NCBI GenBank assembly: GCA_027100635.1 | Contig: JAMOOQ010000032.1 | Location: forward strand, 1-39,108 | Source: Campylobacteraceae bacterium | GTDB lineage: Bacteria; Campylobacterota; Campylobacteria; Campylobacterales; Sulfurovaceae | DNA length: 39,108 bases | Direction: 5' to 3' | Part shown: in pieces, positions 15,308-23,637 of the stretch | Layout: each line of letters begins with the position of its first letter | How positions within the stretch are numbered: position 1 is the stretch's first letter | Program-made: the position numbers and the translations under genes | Notes under the pieces: model-generated | Databases searched by the model: none | Told to the model about the DNA's origin: nothing | What the model saw: only the letters and a program-made list of their open reading frames with translations

Positions 15308-16222
15308 TTAGTTAAATTTAAAAATTCTCATTTTTGCACTTCTACTTCGTGGATTAATTTTTAGCTCAGAAGCAGTTGCAATAATTGGTTTCTTTGTGAT
15401 AATTTTACCCAATTGATTATCTCTACCACATGTACATCTAAAAGCATTATCATCACAAATACATCTTTTTGTCCACTTTTTAAATCTATTTTTTACCAAT
15501 CTATCCTCTAAAGAGTGAAAAGTGATAAGTGCAATAATTGCCCCTGTTGGTTTGATATTCTCTAATGCATCTAAAAGCCCCTCAATCTCATCAAGTTCAC
15601 TATTTACCTCTATTCTAATTGCTTGAAACATCAAAGTAGCAGGATGTATTTTTGTCCCTTGATATAACACAGTTGAACTTATCTCGTTAAGCATTTTAGG
15701 ACTATCTATTGTTTGTGATGCTCTTGCTTGTACAATTGCACTTGCCAATTTTTCATATGGTTTAATCTCTCCATAATGGTTAAAAATATACTCTAACTTC
15801 TCTTGAGAATAACTATTTACCACATCAAATGCTGTTAAATCAGATTCACTATCCATTCTCATATCAAGATTATCACTCTTAAAACTAAATCCTCTTTCAA
15901 GTTTATCTAGTTGCAAAGATGAAACACCAAAATCAGCCAATAATCCAACTATTGGTCTCTCTTTTAATGAAGGCAAAACTTGTGAGAATTGCCCTTTATA
16001 TAAAGTACTTCTATCACTAAAATCTTTTAGTCTGTTTGATGAAAATGTCAAAGCTTCTAAATCTCTATCAATACCAATATGTTTGAGTGTATTAGAGTTT
16101 TTAAGAATCTCAATACTATGTCCTGCATATCCCAAAGTACAATCTACAAAATAACCATCATCTAACCCTTGAAAATTTTTAATTACCTCATCTAATAAAA
16201 CTGGAATATGTGGTGTTTGCAT
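15308..16222 (-). CDS. rsmH: 16S rRNA (cytosine-1402-N4)-methyltransferase RsmH
   Basis: A 304-residue protein that matches RsmH (MraW) along its length: the start HIPVLLDEVI, the SAM motif DCTLGYAGHS, LLADFGVSSLQLDKLERGFSF, the MRMD motif, the inserted helical domain, ALITFHSLEDRLVKNRFKKW, and the basic C-terminus NPRSRSAKMRIFK. It methylates N4 of C1402 in 16S rRNA in the ribosomal P site. Extra cysteines in RCICDDNAFRCTCGRD form a zinc-finger-like insert that is seen in a subset of the family. Unlike in many bacteria it is not next to mraZ or ftsL/ftsI here. A TATAAT box lies about 30 bases upstream. Confidence 0.95.
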   Translation of the reverse strand: MQTPHIPVLLDEVIKNFQGLDDGYFVDCTLGYAGHSIEILKNSNTLKHIGIDRDLEALTFSSNRLKDFSDRSTLYKGQFSQVLPSLKERPIVGLLADFGVSSLQLDKLERGFSFKSDNLDMRMDSESDLTAFDVVNSYSQEKLEYIFNHYGEIKPYEKLASAIVQARASQTIDSPKMLNEISSTVLYQGTKIHPATLMFQAIRIEVNSELDEIEGLLDALENIKPTGAIIALITFHSLEDRLVKNRFKKWTKRCICDDNAFRCTCGRDNQLGKIITKKPIIATASELKINPRSRSAKMRIFKFN

Positions 16223-16248
16223 CTTAAACCTTAACTATTAATTTATAT

Positions 16249-16254
16249 ATTATA
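16249..16254 (-). promoter_or_regulatory. Likely -10 box for the rsmH transcript
   Basis: Minus-strand TATAAT in the 43-base gap between the radical SAM gene and rsmH, about 27 bases ahead of the rsmH ATG at 16222. No good -35 box is evident. It would let rsmH and the two genes after it be transcribed separately from the nadC-headed run. Confidence 0.45.
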
Positions 16255-16265
16255 CTATAAAAATA

Positions 16266-17132
16266 TTAATTAAATCTATCTTTATAGCTACATTTTTTAC
16301 ATAAATCTTCAACAGCTTTTTTTTGATTAAACCCATCTCTAATTAAATTAGCTCTTTGACTATGTAAAATATCATCTAATAAATTTTCTTGCAAATTTCC
16401 AAGTTCCATAACTCCATCACCATCAAGACAACAAGGGACAACCACTCCTGAACTCAAAATTGCTATATGAGAACTTAAACCTTGACAAGTTCCATCTCCA
16501 TAAACTTTATTATTTAGTGATGGCCACTCAAAATAATTATCAAAATGTAATAATACTTTATAGTCTAATCTAATTGATTTTGGCTTATCTTTATATATTT
16601 TTTTTAAATCTAAATCTATTTTAAAATATGATGATAATTTACTAAATATAATTTGATTAAAATCTTTTTCACTCATAAGTTCATCAATATTCCAAACTCT
16701 TAAGTTTATAAATTTATCTTTAGAATAGCTATTTTTAAATCTACATAACTCTAAAATTGGATTTATAAACTCATTAAAACTCATAGAAGTATCATTTTTA
16801 TTAAAACTATTTAAAGAGATATTAATCTGCTTAACTGAGGGATGAAGAAGAGACTCAAAAGAGTGATTAGAGATAAAATAACCACTTGTTGTAACTACTG
16901 CTTTTAGTGAATATTTTTGAACTATATCAAAATAATCAGAGAGATTTGAAAGAGTTAAAGGGTCTCCCATCACATGACAAGCGATCTCATTGGTATATTT
17001 GGAAACTTGAGATAAAGTCTTATCAAATAATTCTAAACTCATCGTCTGCGTTGGTAAATTCTTAGTTGGGCAGAAACTACATCTAAGCCCACAAATATTT
17101 GTTAATTCTATATATACTCTGTAATATCTCAT
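16266..17132 (-). CDS. Radical SAM/SPASM protein
   Basis: A 288-residue radical SAM enzyme. C14, C18 and C21 in CGLRCSFCP bind the SAM-cleaving [4Fe-4S] cluster. The C-terminal part has SPASM-type cysteines: GTCQGL, VVPCCLDGDGVMELGN and CKKCSYKD, suggesting one auxiliary Fe-S cluster. SPASM proteins modify peptides, proteins or small molecules; the substrate here is unknown. HVMGDPLTL and INISLNSF fit the barrel core. The ATG overlaps the upstream TIM-barrel gene by four bases, so the two products are probably made together and may act on the same target. The gene is the last of a five-gene minus-strand run that starts at nadC. Confidence 0.85.
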   Translation of the reverse strand: MRYYRVYIELTNICGLRCSFCPTKNLPTQTMSLELFDKTLSQVSKYTNEIACHVMGDPLTLSNLSDYFDIVQKYSLKAVVTTSGYFISNHSFESLLHPSVKQINISLNSFNKNDTSMSFNEFINPILELCRFKNSYSKDKFINLRVWNIDELMSEKDFNQIIFSKLSSYFKIDLDLKKIYKDKPKSIRLDYKVLLHFDNYFEWPSLNNKVYGDGTCQGLSSHIAILSSGVVVPCCLDGDGVMELGNLQENLLDDILHSQRANLIRDGFNQKKAVEDLCKKCSYKDRFN

Positions 17133-18343
17133 TTTAAAAGCTCTTTAAATCTATAGAATGCCTCTGTTTTTACCATTTTATCATCCCTATTATCTACCAA
17201 TCCATATCCTCCTGCAATTAGTTGATGCCAAAATACTTTTGAAATTTTATTACTTTTTTGAGCAATATCAAAATATTCAACCATATATTTAGAATAATCT
17301 TCATAACTTACACACTCTTTTTCGCTTGTTGGAGCATAAGGAGCTGTGCCACTTATTGGCCAATTTGTCTCTGTAATATAAATTTGATTATCACATTTAT
17401 TAGAGCTTTTAACAATTATATCCAAGAATTCTATCTTATTTTTAAGGTTAAAGATATAATATTGAGTATTAAAAGGTGACCCTCGTCTATCAACATAAAG
17501 CAAAGAAGAGACTTTATCATAATAAATTTTATGGTTATTAAATAGTGTTCTAATTGTAAAGTGATACTCAAAGTCTATAACACTTGAACCTATAAGTTGT
17601 ATATCCTTAAATTTTAAATCGCGTATCTCTTGGATAGTTTGATAAAAATCTAAATACTCTTCAATAGATACAAAACCCCATTTTATACGATTAATAGCAT
17701 TACCAATTTGAAACTCATCCGTAATATCTTTAAATTTTGTAAAAATAGTTATTATATCTTTTTGTAATAAAGCTTTATCTTCAATATGTTCTCTATCTTG
17801 GATTATTGTAATTAAAATCTCTGAATCATCTCCAAAACCTTTTACAAAATCAACATATTTATCAATATTTTTAATATCATTTAAAAAAACTCTAATTTGA
17901 AGCGATTTTACACCTAGTTCTTTAATTAAATCGTATTGAATATCGCCTTTATCAAGATTTACACAAAGTCCATAAAAAGGGTTTTTAGTAGATATATTAG
18001 ATAACATAGATTCTGAATCAAGTTCAGAATGACAAACATCAACTTCAGAATGACAAACATCAAGTTCAGAATGACAAACATCAAGTTTAGAATTACGAAT
18101 ATCAAGTTTAGAATGATGAACTTGCGTCATTCCGTGCTTGACACGGAATCTAAAAATAAGTTTTGAAAGAAGTATATTTTTAATTAAAAACTTCCCAAAA
18201 AGATATGGGAAATATAATAAATTTGTAAGAATAAGAGTAAGAAAATCTTTTTTTCTAGTTTTCCTTAACTCTTTTTTTTGTTCTTTTTTTAAAATATGAG
18301 GTTGGTCTGAATATTTATCCCAAGAAAAATATATCCTTTTCAC
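17129..18343 (-). CDS. TIM-barrel, glycosidase-like protein carrying an in-frame repeat insertion
   Basis: A 404-residue protein with GTG as start. Residues 1-64 are basic with a hydrophobic segment (about 35-60), a possible membrane anchor. Residues 65-112 are encoded by a 144-bp palindromic repeat (repeated SELDVCH-type heptapeptides) and look foreign. Residues 120-404 resemble a clan-A glycoside hydrolase barrel: YGLCVNLDKG, SLQIRVF, FQIGNAINRIKWG, IYITETNWPISG and VFWHQL. E325 in TETNWP matches the usual nucleophile, but the place of the acid/base Glu (normally NE) appears to be Ala216 (GNAIN), so classical hydrolysis is doubtful. It overlaps the radical SAM gene by four bases and follows the M23 peptidase by 15. 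Substrate unknown. Confidence 0.7.
   Translation of the reverse strand: MKRIYFSWDKYSDQPHILKKEQKKELRKTRKKDFLTLILTNLLYFPYLFGKFLIKNILLSKLIFRFRVKHGMTQVHHSKLDIRNSKLDVCHSELDVCHSEVDVCHSELDSESMLSNISTKNPFYGLCVNLDKGDIQYDLIKELGVKSLQIRVFLNDIKNIDKYVDFVKGFGDDSEILITIIQDREHIEDKALLQKDIITIFTKFKDITDEFQIGNAINRIKWGFVSIEEYLDFYQTIQEIRDLKFKDIQLIGSSVIDFEYHFTIRTLFNNHKIYYDKVSSLLYVDRRGSPFNTQYYIFNLKNKIEFLDIIVKSSNKCDNQIYITETNWPISGTAPYAPTSEKECVSYEDYSKYMVEYFDIAQKSNKISKVFWHQLIAGGYGLVDNRDDKMVKTEAFYRFKELLK
18008..18151 (-). repeat. 144-bp palindromic element with five 21-bp units, inside a gene
   Basis: Bounded by AGATTC/GAATCT. In the gene's direction it starts with ATTCCGTG-TCAAG-CACGGAAT, then about five 21-bp units (18021-18041, 18042-18062, 18063-18083, 18084-18104 and 18105-18125; CATTCTGAACTTGATGTTTGT consensus, the last two degenerate) and ends with a second hairpin, TTCTGAACTTGATTCAGAA. 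The length of 144 is a multiple of three, and 48 codons are added without a stop. Same family as 35389-35469 and 5642-5666. Confidence 0.85.
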
Positions 18344-18358
18344 ATTTAACCTATTCTA

Positions 18359-19753
18359 CTATTTTGTTACATCTATTATACGATTAGCCTCTTTAAATAC
18401 ATCATCTATATGTATTTTAATCCATTTTGTATCCATCCACTCTGCAATTCTAACCTCTATACCTTGAACTAATATTCCAAAATGAAGATGATCTCCTAGA
18501 GCTAAACCTGTTTGACCAGTTTGAGATATTACATCTCCTGCGTTTACCTCATCTCCAACTTCTATTAACAAAGATGAACAGTGACCATATATTGTATATA
18601 ATCCCAAACCATGGTCTATCATAGGCATATTTCCATAAATTCCATTATATGATGCAAAAACAACTTTTCCAGGATTAGATGTCTTGATTGATGCCATTTT
18701 TGTACTAGCAAGATCTAATCCTACATGATAAGATTGAGATACCTCATTATCTTTATCTTTATAATAATAGTGTCTTTCATCTCCAAATGTTGCAACAACA
18801 GCAGCACTTTTTAATGGATAGAACTTTTTTATTTTCCAACTATCAATTCTATCTGTTGAAATTTTTTCAGATAATTCATGAATTAGTTTTTCATTTGCTA
18901 TACGCATATTTTCATTAATAACTTTTAATTTTTCTAATCTATCAGTTATATGCTCATAGTTTTCATCATTAGATGCTAAATCTGAAATTTTACCATCTAT
19001 AAATTTATCACTCGCTTTTATCCAAGAGGTTTTATACTTTTTGTCTTTTAAAAAGAAAGGTACTTTAATTTGTCTTTTATTTCCTGCTTTATCTAATGCT
19101 ACCACTTTAGCACTAAAATTTTCTTTATGAAAAGACCATGCGACTAAAGATACAAAATAACCATCTTTTCTATATGGTTGCATCTTGAAAATTTTATCTC
19201 CAACATCAATATATACACTATCTAATGCTTCATCTAATGCTTTAACAATAACCAATCCACTACCACCTCTTTTCATACTATTAGAAGATGATATAATCTG
19301 TAAGGTTGGTCTTTTGTGATCAATTTTTAAATCAAAAGTTTTTGTTGTTCTATTTCCTAATAAAAAATTCCACAAACTCTTATCTTGTAAAGATATAGTA
19401 ACCTCTACTACTTTTGCTTTTTTACTAATCCTTTTACTCGGATATGTTAATGCAATATTTTTTGTTTGTAAATTACTATCTTCTAAATTTTCTTGCATCA
19501 AAATAAATTTATTTTTACCATCATCTATAGTTACTTGATAATTTTTTAGTTCATAATTATCGGAAAGTATTATAGAAATAGGTTGTTTTTTGCTCCAATA
19601 TTCAATATTTTTCATAGAAATAACAGGAACTTCTCTCTCAAAAAAGTTTGCTGTATATATATATCCTAAAATTCCACCTAACACCATAAGTATAAATATA
19701 AATTTTCCTAAACCACTCTTCTTCGCTCTACGATTTATTTGTAAATTACTCAA
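18359..19753 (-). CDS. Membrane-anchored M23 (LytM) peptidase
   Basis: A 464-residue protein with a TTG start three bases after the preceding stop (AGGGG overlaps as ribosome binding site; no nearby in-frame ATG). One N-terminal membrane helix (about 16-35) directs it to the periplasm. Residues 40-240 are beta-rich with no known family seen; a coiled coil spans about 265-300. The C-terminal LytM domain is intact: H343-x3-D347 (SYHVGLDLA), H391 (IYGHCSS) and H422-L-H424 (GDHLHFG), the expected zinc and catalytic residues. Family members are peptidoglycan DD-endo/carboxypeptidases; the Csd1-3/Pgp-type enzymes set cell shape in Helicobacter and Campylobacter. It shares its operon with a glycosidase-like barrel and a radical SAM protein. 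Confidence 0.85.
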   Translation of the reverse strand: MSNLQINRRAKKSGLGKFIFILMVLGGILGYIYTANFFEREVPVISMKNIEYWSKKQPISIILSDNYELKNYQVTIDDGKNKFILMQENLEDSNLQTKNIALTYPSKRISKKAKVVEVTISLQDKSLWNFLLGNRTTKTFDLKIDHKRPTLQIISSSNSMKRGGSGLVIVKALDEALDSVYIDVGDKIFKMQPYRKDGYFVSLVAWSFHKENFSAKVVALDKAGNKRQIKVPFFLKDKKYKTSWIKASDKFIDGKISDLASNDENYEHITDRLEKLKVINENMRIANEKLIHELSEKISTDRIDSWKIKKFYPLKSAAVVATFGDERHYYYKDKDNEVSQSYHVGLDLASTKMASIKTSNPGKVVFASYNGIYGNMPMIDHGLGLYTIYGHCSSLLIEVGDEVNAGDVISQTGQTGLALGDHLHFGILVQGIEVRIAEWMDTKWIKIHIDDVFKEANRIIDVTK

Positions 19754-19756
19754 ACT

Positions 19757-20689
19757 TTAACCCCTATTTTCTATTTTTTTTATTATCTCATCTAATAACT
19801 CTTGTGAATCTCTATAATCTAAAGTAAATCCAGAGGCATTTTTATGTCCACCTCCACCAAAACTATTAGCAATTAAACTAACATCTATACTTTTACTTCT
19901 TAATGAAACCTTTGATAAATTATTAATCTCACTAATTAATATACCTATTTCAACTGTTGATAATGAAGTAGTATATATTGATAAACGATTTAAATCCGTG
20001 GTTTTTGCTCCAGATACCAAAATATCCTCTTTTGCGACAACCATAGAACAAACTGTAGCATTTAAATGAAGAGTCAAACTTTTTAGTGCTAATGCTCTTA
20101 ATCTTAATGATGCTAAAGAGACTCTTTGATTTAAATTTTGACTTACCTTTGCAGGGTTTATTCCAAGAGATATAAATTCAGAAGCGATATCAAATGTATT
20201 TTTACTTATATTATTAGTTGTAAAATTTTGAGTATCAGAAACCAAAGCAGTATAAAAACACTCAGCAATATCAGTAGTTATTTTAAATTCATCTTTTAAA
20301 AATTGATATGCAACCTGTGAAGCAGAAACGGCATCTCCATCAAGAATATTTAAAACTCCATAATTAGTATTTGAAAAATGATGATCAATATTTATAATCT
20401 CTCTCTCTTTAACTTCAAAACCAAGTCTACTATAATCTCCACAATCACATGATATAATTAACGACCTATCATAATTAATTTTATTTTTTATCTTAGAATA
20501 ATTTTTTAAAAAATCCAAATTGTTTGGAATATCATTTGATAAATTTACAATCTCAACTTTTTTACCATAGTTCTTAAGAATCTCATATACTCCAAGTCCT
20601 GTAGCAATTGTATCAGGGTCAGGATTTATATGAGTTATAACTGTAATATGAGTGTAATTATCTATTAAAGTCTTAAATTTATGAATCAT
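19757..20689 (-). CDS. DHH/DHHA1 phosphoesterase (NrnA-like oligoribonuclease/pAp phosphatase)
   Basis: A 310-residue DHH-superfamily protein. Metal-binding motifs are seen in order: HINPDPDTIAT (20-30), CDCGDYSRLG (81-90), DHH at 102-104 (NIDHHFSN), then SDTQNFTTNN, and the DHHA1 motif GGGHKNASGF near the C-terminus. This matches NrnA-type enzymes that degrade nanoRNA and dephosphorylate pAp. pAp is released in sulfate-activation metabolism, but a specific link here is not shown. The start overlaps the end of nadC by 11 bases, and its stop lies three bases before the M23 peptidase gene, so all three are in one operon. Confidence 0.9.
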   Translation of the reverse strand: MIHKFKTLIDNYTHITVITHINPDPDTIATGLGVYEILKNYGKKVEIVNLSNDIPNNLDFLKNYSKIKNKINYDRSLIISCDCGDYSRLGFEVKEREIINIDHHFSNTNYGVLNILDGDAVSASQVAYQFLKDEFKITTDIAECFYTALVSDTQNFTTNNISKNTFDIASEFISLGINPAKVSQNLNQRVSLASLRLRALALKSLTLHLNATVCSMVVAKEDILVSGAKTTDLNRLSIYTTSLSTVEIGILISEINNLSKVSLRSKSIDVSLIANSFGGGGHKNASGFTLDYRDSQELLDEIIKKIENRG

Positions 20690-21506
20690 TTTTAACCTTC
20701 ATAGATAAATCTATCCAGTTAGCTTGATGAATAATACTACCTGAACTTATTGCATCCACACCAGTTTTTGCCACCTGTTTAATTGTTTGAAGAGTAATAT
20801 TTCCACTAGCCTCAAGAAGTATATAAGGATAATTCTTATCTCTAAATTTTACAACTTTTTTTATTTTTTTATTTTTCATATTATCACACATAATAATATC
20901 GGCACCAACTTTCATAGCTTTTTTAACCTGCTTAAAAGATTCACACTCTATCTCAATTTTAGATGTAAATGGTATTTTTCTTCTTGCCTCTTTCATAAAA
21001 TTATCTAAATCATCTATCGTCTCAAGATGTGTATCTTTGAGCATCAAGCTATCATCTAAACCTAAACGATGATTAATCCCCCCTCCACATCTTACAGAAT
21101 ATTTTTCAAATTCTCGCAATAATGGACGTGTTTTTCTTGTATCAAGAAGTTTAACACCTGTTTTTTTAATCTTTTTAATATATTTTGCCGTTAAAGTAGC
21201 AATAGAACTTGAATGAAGAATTATATTAAGAATACTTCTCTCTAACGATAATAAAATTTTATTTTGTGCATAAATTTTAACTAATATATCACCTATTTTA
21301 AATCTATCTCCATCATTAAAATTCCATTTAAACTCTATAGAATAAAAATTTGATAATTCCTCAACATACTCTCTTCCTGCTAGTATACCATCACTCTTTG
21401 CTATGATATAAGCCTCTATATTTTCTGGTTGGCTAACTATTGTAAAAAGATCACCTCTTCCTACATCCTCTTGAATAACTGATTTTAAAAAATTCTCTTT
21501 TGACAT
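20679..21506 (-). CDS. nadC: Nicotinate-nucleotide pyrophosphorylase NadC
   Basis: A 275-residue quinolinate phosphoribosyltransferase, which makes nicotinate mononucleotide from quinolinate and PRPP in NAD synthesis. Diagnostic segments are EDVGRGDLF near the N-terminus, LLDTRKTRPLLREFEKYSVRCGGGINHR (positions about 125-152, read here as separate short motifs DTRKTRP and CGGGINHR), LMLKDTH, EIECES and LEASGNIT. Key Arg/Lys/His residues for phosphate and substrate binding are present. The length is normal. It heads the minus-strand operon with an 11-base overlap into the DHH gene. nadA and nadB are not in the window. A minus-strand TATAAT at 21539-21544 is a likely promoter element. Confidence 0.9.
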   Translation of the reverse strand: MSKENFLKSVIQEDVGRGDLFTIVSQPENIEAYIIAKSDGILAGREYVEELSNFYSIEFKWNFNDGDRFKIGDILVKIYAQNKILLSLERSILNIILHSSSIATLTAKYIKKIKKTGVKLLDTRKTRPLLREFEKYSVRCGGGINHRLGLDDSLMLKDTHLETIDDLDNFMKEARRKIPFTSKIEIECESFKQVKKAMKVGADIIMCDNMKNKKIKKVVKFRDKNYPYILLEASGNITLQTIKQVAKTGVDAISSGSIIHQANWIDLSMKVKNDS

Positions 21507-21538
21507 ACTCTTACTTTAATTAATTTTATACTTTTAAT

Positions 21539-21613
21539 ATTATATAATAAAAAAGTGTATCAAAAAATAACCAAAAGATTGATAAAATATCTTTAAAGAA
21601 ATAATGTTATAAT
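21539..21613. promoter_or_regulatory. Divergent promoter region of nadC and the GAPDH gene
   Basis: The 138-base gap between the divergent genes holds a minus-strand TATAAT at 21539-21544, about 33 bases ahead of nadC, and a plus-strand TATAAT at 21608-21613, about 32 bases ahead of the GAPDH ATG. Neither has a convincing -35 box. Confidence 0.45.
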
Positions 21614-21644
21614 ATTTTATATATAATAATCAATTTGGAGATAA

Positions 21645-22673
21645 ATGAAAACTAAAGTATTATTAAATGGTGTAGGAAGAGTTGGTAAAGCAATTCTAAG
21701 AATAGCATTAAAAAATAAAAATTTTGAGATTGTGGCAATTAATGAGATAAATTCAAATATTAAAAGTATAGCATACTCTATAAATTATGACTCAACTTAT
21801 GGAGCCATTGAAGACAAGTTTAAGGCTTATAATGGGTATATTCAAAACTCTATCAATAAGATTAAAATATTAAATCATAAACAATTACAAGATATTAATC
21901 TAAGTGATATTGATATAATTATAGATGCAAGTGGTAGTGGTGTAGATATAAAAAAACTTAAAAAGTTACCTATTAAAGCAATATTTTTAACTCATCCAAA
22001 TAAAGATGCTGATATTAATATGATATTAGGTGTAAATGAGGAGAAGCTGGATTTAAAATATCATAAGATTATCTCTACAAGTTCTTGTAATGCTACTGCC
22101 TTGCTTCCCATTTTAAAATTAATTGATGAAAAAAAGAGTATTGAATATGGGGATATAGTCACAATTCATCCTTTATTAAATCATCAAAGAGTTTTAGATA
22201 GTGGGTGTATTGGAAGTCAAGATAGAGATATTGAGTGTAATCTTGAATTTGGCAGATCTGCTACCCAAAATATAATCCCTAGCAAAACTACCACTATTGA
22301 AGCTTGTTCTCTTGTGATGGATAAAATTAATTCAGATATTATATCTTCAAACTCTTTGCGTGTTCCAACAAGTACGGTTGGGGTAATTAGCGTAACCCTT
22401 TTTATAAAAAATAGTATCACAAAAGATGAACTTTTAGAATTATGTAAAGAGTATGAGGCAAATCAAAAATTTAATATTATTTTAAATAATTATGAACCAT
22501 TAGTATCAAGTGATTTTCAAGCTCAAAAATATACCACAATTATAGACCATCGTTTTAGTGATGTAAAGATGAATAAGATGATAAAGCTAACAATTTGGTA
22601 TGATAATGAGTGGGGTTATGCCTCTAAAGTTGTAGATATTTTAAAATATACTATTAATTTAAATAAAGTTTAA
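21645..22673 (+). CDS. gap: Glyceraldehyde-3-phosphate dehydrogenase, divergent
   Basis: A 342-residue GAPDH-superfamily enzyme. The NAD-binding start VLLNGVGRVGKAILR (usual NGFGRIGR) and D-E-like INEIN are present. C148 sits in STSSCNATALLP where most enzymes have ASCTTN, and H175 in TIHPLLNHQ is 27 residues later, the usual catalytic Cys-His spacing. The C-terminal YDNEWGYASKVVDI is canonical. The altered active-site loop and the GVGR start set it apart from standard Gap, so it may prefer another coenzyme or substrate, for example in gluconeogenic flux. GGAG precedes the ATG. It is monocistronic, followed at once by a REP-like palindrome and divergent from nadC. Confidence 0.8.
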   Translation: MKTKVLLNGVGRVGKAILRIALKNKNFEIVAINEINSNIKSIAYSINYDSTYGAIEDKFKAYNGYIQNSINKIKILNHKQLQDINLSDIDIIIDASGSGVDIKKLKKLPIKAIFLTHPNKDADINMILGVNEEKLDLKYHKIISTSSCNATALLPILKLIDEKKSIEYGDIVTIHPLLNHQRVLDSGCIGSQDRDIECNLEFGRSATQNIIPSKTTTIEACSLVMDKINSDIISSNSLRVPTSTVGVISVTLFIKNSITKDELLELCKEYEANQKFNIILNNYEPLVSSDFQAQKYTTIIDHRFSDVKMNKMIKLTIWYDNEWGYASKVVDILKYTINLNKV

Positions 22674-22699
22674 AGGGCAACCATAAAGGATTGCCCCTA
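22674..22699. repeat. GGGCAACC palindromic repeat, copy 2
   Basis: AGGGCAACC and GGATTGCCCCT around a short spacer, beginning at the base after the GAPDH stop codon. It is the same family as 6918-6940. A fragment TTCAGAATCT at about 22703-22712, resembling the end of the palindromic elements, follows. Placement between converging genes suits a bidirectional transcription end. Confidence 0.65.
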
Positions 22700-22724
22700 C
22701 AATTCAGAATCTCTATTACCCACC

Positions 22725-23516
22725 TTAAAGTTCCCAAAATGGAAGCAAAAGCTCCAACTGTTTATCATTTAAAATTTTAATACTATCTTGTAAACACTTA
22801 AATTGTATCATAGATGCTTGAATTTTTAAAGTTGCAATCTCTTTTAACTTTGGCTCTATTTTAGAAGCCTCTTGATTATCAACCACCATCTCAATAATCT
22901 CTAGTTCTAAATCAGCCAATATCTTTTTAATCTTTTTTACACCTACCAAAGTATCTTGTCTAACTCTTAAAAGTTTTTCTTTCTGCCCATCACTTAAATT
23001 TAGCGTTCCTTTTGTCCAATTTTCTAAAAGAATTTTTGTTAAATGTGGAAGAGCATCTTGATTCATTAAAAATGGAGAAGATTTTAAAGCTGTTAATTTA
23101 TCATTTTTAAGCATCTCTTTTATTGTTCTTGAAAATTTATCTGTAGGATAAGATTTTATAAGATAATCTGCAATTATATCTAGCTCTTCTGCTGATACTT
23201 TACCTTTTAATGATGGCATCAAACCAAATTTCGCAACTTTATTAGATTCGCAAACAGATTTTGAAAGATTTGGATTTTCAGCAAAATCAATAATATGCTT
23301 TTTTACATCAGCAGTATCTTTAAATGCTAATTTAACATGAAATAATACAGCCTCCATAGCAGGAGCAGTTAAAGTTGGTAAAACCTCTGGTATTGGCATA
23401 TCCAAAATATGACAACTAGCACATTTTTGTTGTACTAATACCTCTGCATTTTGACTTGCATTTGCTAACGAACCCACAAGTATAGGTATTAGAAATAGTT
23501 GTTTTTTTATTTTCAT
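22725..23516 (-). CDS. Cytochrome c fused to a Spy-like helical domain
   Basis: A 263-residue exported protein. A signal peptide (about 1-20, ending SLANA) is followed by a haem site C32-A-S-C35-H36 and a cytochrome c-like fold to about residue 130; M-P in LMPSLKG may supply the axial Met. Residues about 155-263 are helical with NLSDGQKEKLLRVRQDTLVG, similar to the LTxxQ motif of Spy/CpxP-type periplasmic proteins. Haem attachment needs the Ccm system, so it acts in the periplasm. The fusion suggests redox- or metal-linked envelope function, but no partner is evident. It stands alone and is divergent from the U32 gene. Confidence 0.75.
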   Translation of the reverse strand: MKIKKQLFLIPILVGSLANASQNAEVLVQQKCASCHILDMPIPEVLPTLTAPAMEAVLFHVKLAFKDTADVKKHIIDFAENPNLSKSVCESNKVAKFGLMPSLKGKVSAEELDIIADYLIKSYPTDKFSRTIKEMLKNDKLTALKSSPFLMNQDALPHLTKILLENWTKGTLNLSDGQKEKLLRVRQDTLVGVKKIKKILADLELEIIEMVVDNQEASKIEPKLKEIATLKIQASMIQFKCLQDSIKILNDKQLELLLPFWEL

Positions 23517-23637
23517 TATGTTTAATCCTTAATATTTAAAATAATTAACTATTAGTATATTATTTCAAGATGAATTTAAAATGAATTATATAACAATTAT
23601 TGTAAAATATCATTAATAAAAAAAAAGGCTCCAAAAT

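Noticed and set aside
18021-18125. Regular 21-bp repeats looking like a small CRISPR array
   Set aside because: Units are contiguous with no unique spacers, lie inside a gene and belong to a palindromic element; no cas genes are present.
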